The translations under genes and the position numbers were made by a program. Below the pieces are notes generated by a model. The model saw only the letters and a list, made by a program, of their open reading frames with translations, made no database searches and had not been told where the DNA came from. From Spirochaetaceae bacterium (lineage in GTDB: Bacteria > Spirochaetota > Spirochaetia > SZUA-6 > Bin103), in contig JAPOQV010000178.1 of the NCBI GenBank assembly GCA_026710565.1, positions 1 through 9,126 on the forward strand: 9,126 bases of DNA. Direction: 5' to 3'. The stretch's first letter is position 1; the number at the start of each line of letters is the position of its first letter. This document shows, in pieces, positions 7,059-9,126 of the stretch.

Positions 7059-7079
7059 ATGCGGACACTGGAACCGCAA
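7051..7079 (-). promoter_or_regulatory. Candidate vapBC promoter
   Basis: On the minus strand TTGCGG (7074-7079) is followed after 17 bp by TATATA (7051-7056), a plausible sigma70-type pair in the only AT-rich stretch upstream of vapB. It begins 10 bp after the ATPase stop codon. Read-through could also serve the decarboxylase and amidase genes downstream. Confidence 0.5.
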
Positions 7080-7085
7080 AGTGTC
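7064..7085. repeat. Inverted repeat between ATPase gene and vapB, 6-bp perfect stem
   Basis: GACACT (7064-7069) pairs with AGTGTC (7080-7085) across a 10-nt loop, just after the ATPase stop. There is no T-tract, so it is not a convincing intrinsic terminator. It encloses the proposed vapBC -35 box, so a regulatory site is the alternative. Confidence 0.3.
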
Positions 7086-7089
7086 GGCC

Positions 7090-8592
7090 TCAGTCATGGG
7101 CGTTCGCTATCGTTTCGGGATGCGCGGTGGCAGTCCTTGTCCTGGCCAGCTCCTTGCGGATGTCGTGAGCGACTTCCTCAACCTCGCGAGCCACGCGCGG
7201 CTTGAGTCCGATCTCCTGCTGCAGGGCCGTAGTCAGCGGCAGCAGCCCATCCGCGGCCGACGAGCCTTCAATCGCTCCGAGAACCGGCGTCGGCCCGAGC
7301 TGAGCGCTCAAGACCAGTAGGGTACGAAGGGAGGATGCTGAGAGCTCCTCAGCCTCCGCCATGCAGCTCAGAATCGTCGACAAGTCGCGCTCGCTGGCCG
7401 GCACGTCACCAACCCGCTGACTCCTGGTTTCTGTGTAGAAGGCCGTCATGAAACCGATCAGGTGCTCGACGGCGTCAGAGGCGCCCCGCCGTCGGCGTCG
7501 GAGCAGGCAATAGATATTGTACAGCGGCTCCACCAGACAGTACCTCTTGCGGCGCGGGGTTCCGCCTTGTTCCGATACGAACCCGCGACCGATGAGGCGC
7601 TTCAGTTGGGCGCTGCAGATGCTCGAACCCAGCCGCGCCCGGTCGGCGATTTCTCGTGTGGTTGCCGGTTTCCACAGCTCTGCAAGGGCGATGCACACGC
7701 GCCGCTCCTGCGGCGGGAGCGCATCGAGAAGGCTCCTGAAGTACTCCGTGTGCACGTCGATCAGGTCGAGCACGTCCTTCATGAGCTCATGTAGCGGGCG
7801 GCCCGCGCTGAACGCCGCCACGATCGAGATCAGCCGGGGAATGCCGCCGGTGAGGATTCGCAGAGACCGGATCTTCCCCGTCGCGGGAGGCTCGCCAGAC
7901 ACTTCATGCCAGAGAGCGCTGCACTCCGTCTCGTCGAGCGGACGCAGCTCGATCACCCGGAAGAAGTCATACAGGGCTCGATCCGGCCGGTCGATCTCGG
8001 GGAAACGGCTAGTCGCGGTTCCCAGCAGCATGATCCGCGGCTCGGTCTGAAGCGTCTTGCGCAGTCGCCACCCCGCCTCCGGGTCCAGCATGCCCGCAAA
8101 CATCGCGTCGAGGCTCTCGACCACGAGCAGCAGCCGCTTGCCTGCACCGTCGGCGAAGTCGAGCAAGGCTCCCAGGCAGCGCGCAGCCAGAAGCCGGTCG
8201 TCTTGAACCCCGCGCAGATCCTCGCAGGAGCGTCCCAGATCCGCGGCCCTGTCCGGTTGCGGCGCCTGATCGGCCAGACGGGAGAGGCACTCCAGCCAGA
8301 ACTCGCCGCACGTACTGACCCCGTAACTCTCCTCCGCGAACATGACAGGGAAGATCCTGGACGACAGTTCCGGTTTTCGGCGTGACTCGATCGCGACGCG
8401 GAGCATCAGGTTTGTCTTACCGCTGCCGCGGGGACCGATCACCATCAGATGCTGATTGGAATTGCCGGTGTTCTCGCCCAGGGTCTCGACGATCGACTCG
8501 AACTCGCTGGTCCGTACGCAGAACGACGCCAACAGCTCGTCCTCGGTGAGAAAACCGGGATTGTAGTTCCTGGTGACCACCGTTTGTGACAT
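7090..8592 (-). CDS. P-loop ATPase with C-terminal winged-helix domain, function unknown
   Basis: A 500-residue AAA+/STAND-like ATPase when read from ATG 8590-8592. Walker A GPRGSGKT is at 53-60, and the Walker B-like strand RLLLVVESLDAMF at 153-165 has Glu159 where Asp is usual and Asp162 three residues on. GTATSRFPEID (191-201) fits sensor 1, and GGIPRLI (249-255) is a sensor-2-like motif, as in ORC/Cdc6-type and archaeal ATPases. A MarR-like winged helix follows (about 293-345, PATTREIADRA then SAQLKRLIGRGFVSE), then an Arg-rich patch (RRRRRG, 365-370) and a helical C-terminus. The fold suggests an ATP-switched DNA-binding or sensory protein. I recognise the family as recurring in environmental genomes but know no assigned role. 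The start was chosen because similarity begins at NYNPGFLTEDELLASFCVRT and a strong promoter lies just upstream; the open frame to 8823 runs through that promoter. vapBC follows after 69 bp. Confidence 0.8.
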   Translation of the reverse strand: MSQTVVTRNYNPGFLTEDELLASFCVRTSEFESIVETLGENTGNSNQHLMVIGPRGSGKTNLMLRVAIESRRKPELSSRIFPVMFAEESYGVSTCGEFWLECLSRLADQAPQPDRAADLGRSCEDLRGVQDDRLLAARCLGALLDFADGAGKRLLLVVESLDAMFAGMLDPEAGWRLRKTLQTEPRIMLLGTATSRFPEIDRPDRALYDFFRVIELRPLDETECSALWHEVSGEPPATGKIRSLRILTGGIPRLISIVAAFSAGRPLHELMKDVLDLIDVHTEYFRSLLDALPPQERRVCIALAELWKPATTREIADRARLGSSICSAQLKRLIGRGFVSEQGGTPRRKRYCLVEPLYNIYCLLRRRRRGASDAVEHLIGFMTAFYTETRSQRVGDVPASERDLSTILSCMAEAEELSASSLRTLLVLSAQLGPTPVLGAIEGSSAADGLLPLTTALQQEIGLKPRVAREVEEVAHDIRKELARTRTATAHPETIANAHD

Positions 8593-8598
8593 ATCCGG

Positions 8599-8618
8599 TT
8601 GCAGCAATATCGTTGCAA
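8599..8618. promoter_or_regulatory. Candidate operator of the ATPase gene, 20-bp near-palindrome
   Basis: On the minus strand the sequence is TTGCAACGATATTGCTGCAA. It equals its own reverse complement at 16 of 20 positions, with perfect outer TTGCA/TGCAA arms and a central ATAT. It covers the -10 box and the expected start point, 7 nt before the ATPase ATG. A protein bound here would block transcription; the ATPase's own winged helix is a natural candidate. Confidence 0.5.
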
Positions 8619-8634
8619 ACGGATCTGTTGTCAA
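8606..8634 (-). promoter_or_regulatory. Sigma70-type promoter of the ATPase gene
   Basis: A perfect TTGACA -35 (8629-8634, minus strand), a 17-bp spacer and GATATT as -10 (8606-8611). Transcription should begin near 8599, leaving a leader of only about 7 nt before the ATG at 8592. That agrees with the lack of a Shine-Dalgarno: the transcript would be nearly leaderless. Confidence 0.65.
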
Positions 8635-8715
8635 AGTGCGCCCTGTCGGCCGTGAGATGGACTGCGGTCGCGCCGGCACGAACCCCGTCACCGCGGCGAC
8701 TCTTTCCTCGTCCGC

Positions 8716-8721
8716 TATACT
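8716..8721 (+). promoter_or_regulatory. Possible -10 box for the plus-strand antitoxin remnant
   Basis: TATACT lies 6 nt upstream of the ATG at 8728, so a transcript from it would start at about the start codon and be leaderless. No matching -35 is seen at the right distance (about 8693-8698 is GC-rich). Confidence 0.3.
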
Positions 8722-8727
8722 TCCGCC

Positions 8728-8952
8728 ATGAGCCTGGACTTGGATCGAAGCCAGTGCAGCCGGCCGCGCGGGGATCCAAGACCGGCAGCGGACCAGATCG
8801 CCGACATGGCGGACAGTGGGCACTCCGTTTCGGCGTACTTTACGAACAAGGGTGCGTTGAAACCGCCTATATCGTCTCTACGAAAAGCATTGGATCAACG
8901 CTGCCCGGCCGAGGGTCAATGCCTGGTGAGGCCAGCGGGGGTGTCGACGTGA
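8728..8952 (+). pseudogene. CopG/BrnA-like antitoxin, internally deleted remnant
   Basis: The 74-codon frame reads ADQIADMADSGHSVSAYF then TNKGALKPPI, which matches the N-terminal toxin-binding region of a CopG-type (BrnA-like) antitoxin class, in which (A)D.IA.MAD.G.D.S..FTNKG.M.PP normally leads into QRVNVDF. Here PPI is followed directly by SSLRKALDQR, like the extreme C-terminus of the same family (...IKTLIRQALDQ). About 30-35 residues, just the ribbon-helix-helix DNA-binding core, seem to be missing in frame. The frame then continues for about 17 unrelated residues to TGA 8950-8952, overlapping the start of the next gene. No toxin gene is adjacent. It is most likely a decayed antitoxin; a shortened protein that binds toxin but not DNA cannot be excluded. 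The assignment rests on family recall. Confidence 0.5.
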
Positions 8953-9126
8953 CGGAGCGGCCTCGGCTCACCACCGACCTGGAGTGCTGCAGGGCGGACC
9001 TGGAGCGGAGCGGCTACTGCCTGCTGGCGGACGCACTGACGCCGGCCGAGCTGCGCGAGGCGCAGGAGCGGCTGACCGCCCAGGCCGCCGCAGAACGGGA
9101 GCGGGGCGTGGCCTACATGGACGGAA
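8949..9126 (+). CDS. PhyH-family dioxygenase, N-terminal part (3' end outside window)
   Basis: The first 59 codons of a second phytanoyl-CoA dioxygenase-like gene. LTTDLECCRADLERSGYCLL, then ADALTPAELREAQERL and ERGVAYMDG, is the typical opening of a PhyH subgroup found in environmental bacteria. The Fe(II) and 2-oxoglutarate residues would lie beyond the window, so activity cannot be judged. Two starts are possible in the same frame: GTG 8949-8951, preferred because the family-like sequence begins there and GGGGG lies about 8 nt upstream, or ATG 8919-8921, with GAGGG only a few bases upstream, adding ten residues. It is divergent from the ATPase gene and differs in sequence from the PhyH protein at 1753-2724, so it is not a recent duplicate. 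Confidence 0.75.
   Translation, partial: MTERPRLTTDLECCRADLERSGYCLLADALTPAELREAQERLTAQAAAERERGVAYMDG

Noticed and set aside
8593..8823. N-terminal extension of the ATPase frame (77 codons)
   Set aside because: It runs through the TTGACA promoter and palindrome, has no domain character, and similarity to the family begins at the ATG at 8592.
1..9126. tRNA, rRNA, CRISPR array, insertion sequence or integrase
   Set aside because: No cloverleaf, regularly spaced repeats, transposase motifs or terminal inverted repeats were seen by eye on either strand.

Overview
This is a high-GC bacterial window, densely coding and almost entirely on the minus strand. The families present (polar amino-acid ABC transport, PhyH dioxygenases, a dimethylformamidase-like amidase, VapBC, a wHTH-bearing P-loop ATPase) are scattered among Proteobacteria and many uncultured marine or host-associated lineages. 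Nothing here fixes the phylum. The mix of catabolic enzymes with one intact and two apparently decayed toxin-antitoxin loci suggests an accessory region.

Layout. (a) 1-278 (+): the 3' end of a HisM/GlnP-type amino-acid ABC permease. It converges on (b) 296-2724 (-), a two-gene unit of a PhyH-family Fe(II)/2-oxoglutarate dioxygenase followed by an atypical Nramp-like transporter. (c) 2725-2876: a spacer holding a possible GntR-type operator and, on the plus strand, what looks like the tail of a DUF1778 (TacA/AtaR-like) antitoxin. (d) 2877-6379 (-): an MfnA-like PLP-dependent decarboxylase joined by an ATGA stop/start overlap to a large-subunit N,N-dimethylformamidase homologue. (e) 6389-7020 (-): an intact vapBC pair with promoter and operator-like palindrome, ending only 9 nt upstream of the decarboxylase. 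(f) 7090-8592 (-): a 500-residue P-loop ATPase with a winged-helix domain, driven by a clear TTGACA promoter whose -10 lies inside a 20-bp near-palindrome. (g) 8728-8952 (+): a second antitoxin remnant, CopG/BrnA-like, apparently missing its DNA-binding core in frame. (h) 8949-9126 (+): the start of a second PhyH-family dioxygenase, cut by the window edge.

Working together. The genes at 2877-6379 look like one enzyme pair made in fixed ratio: an amino-acid decarboxylase and a C-N amide hydrolase with an apparent Tyr/Tyr/Glu iron centre. With the nearby amino-acid permease and dioxygenases they would fit scavenging of an unusual nitrogenous substrate, but the substrate cannot be read from sequence. 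The pair has no visible promoter or Shine-Dalgarno of its own and may be expressed by read-through from vapBC. The most promising things to follow are this coupled pair, the ATPase with its apparent self-operator, and the Nramp-like carrier that has lost the DPGN metal motif.
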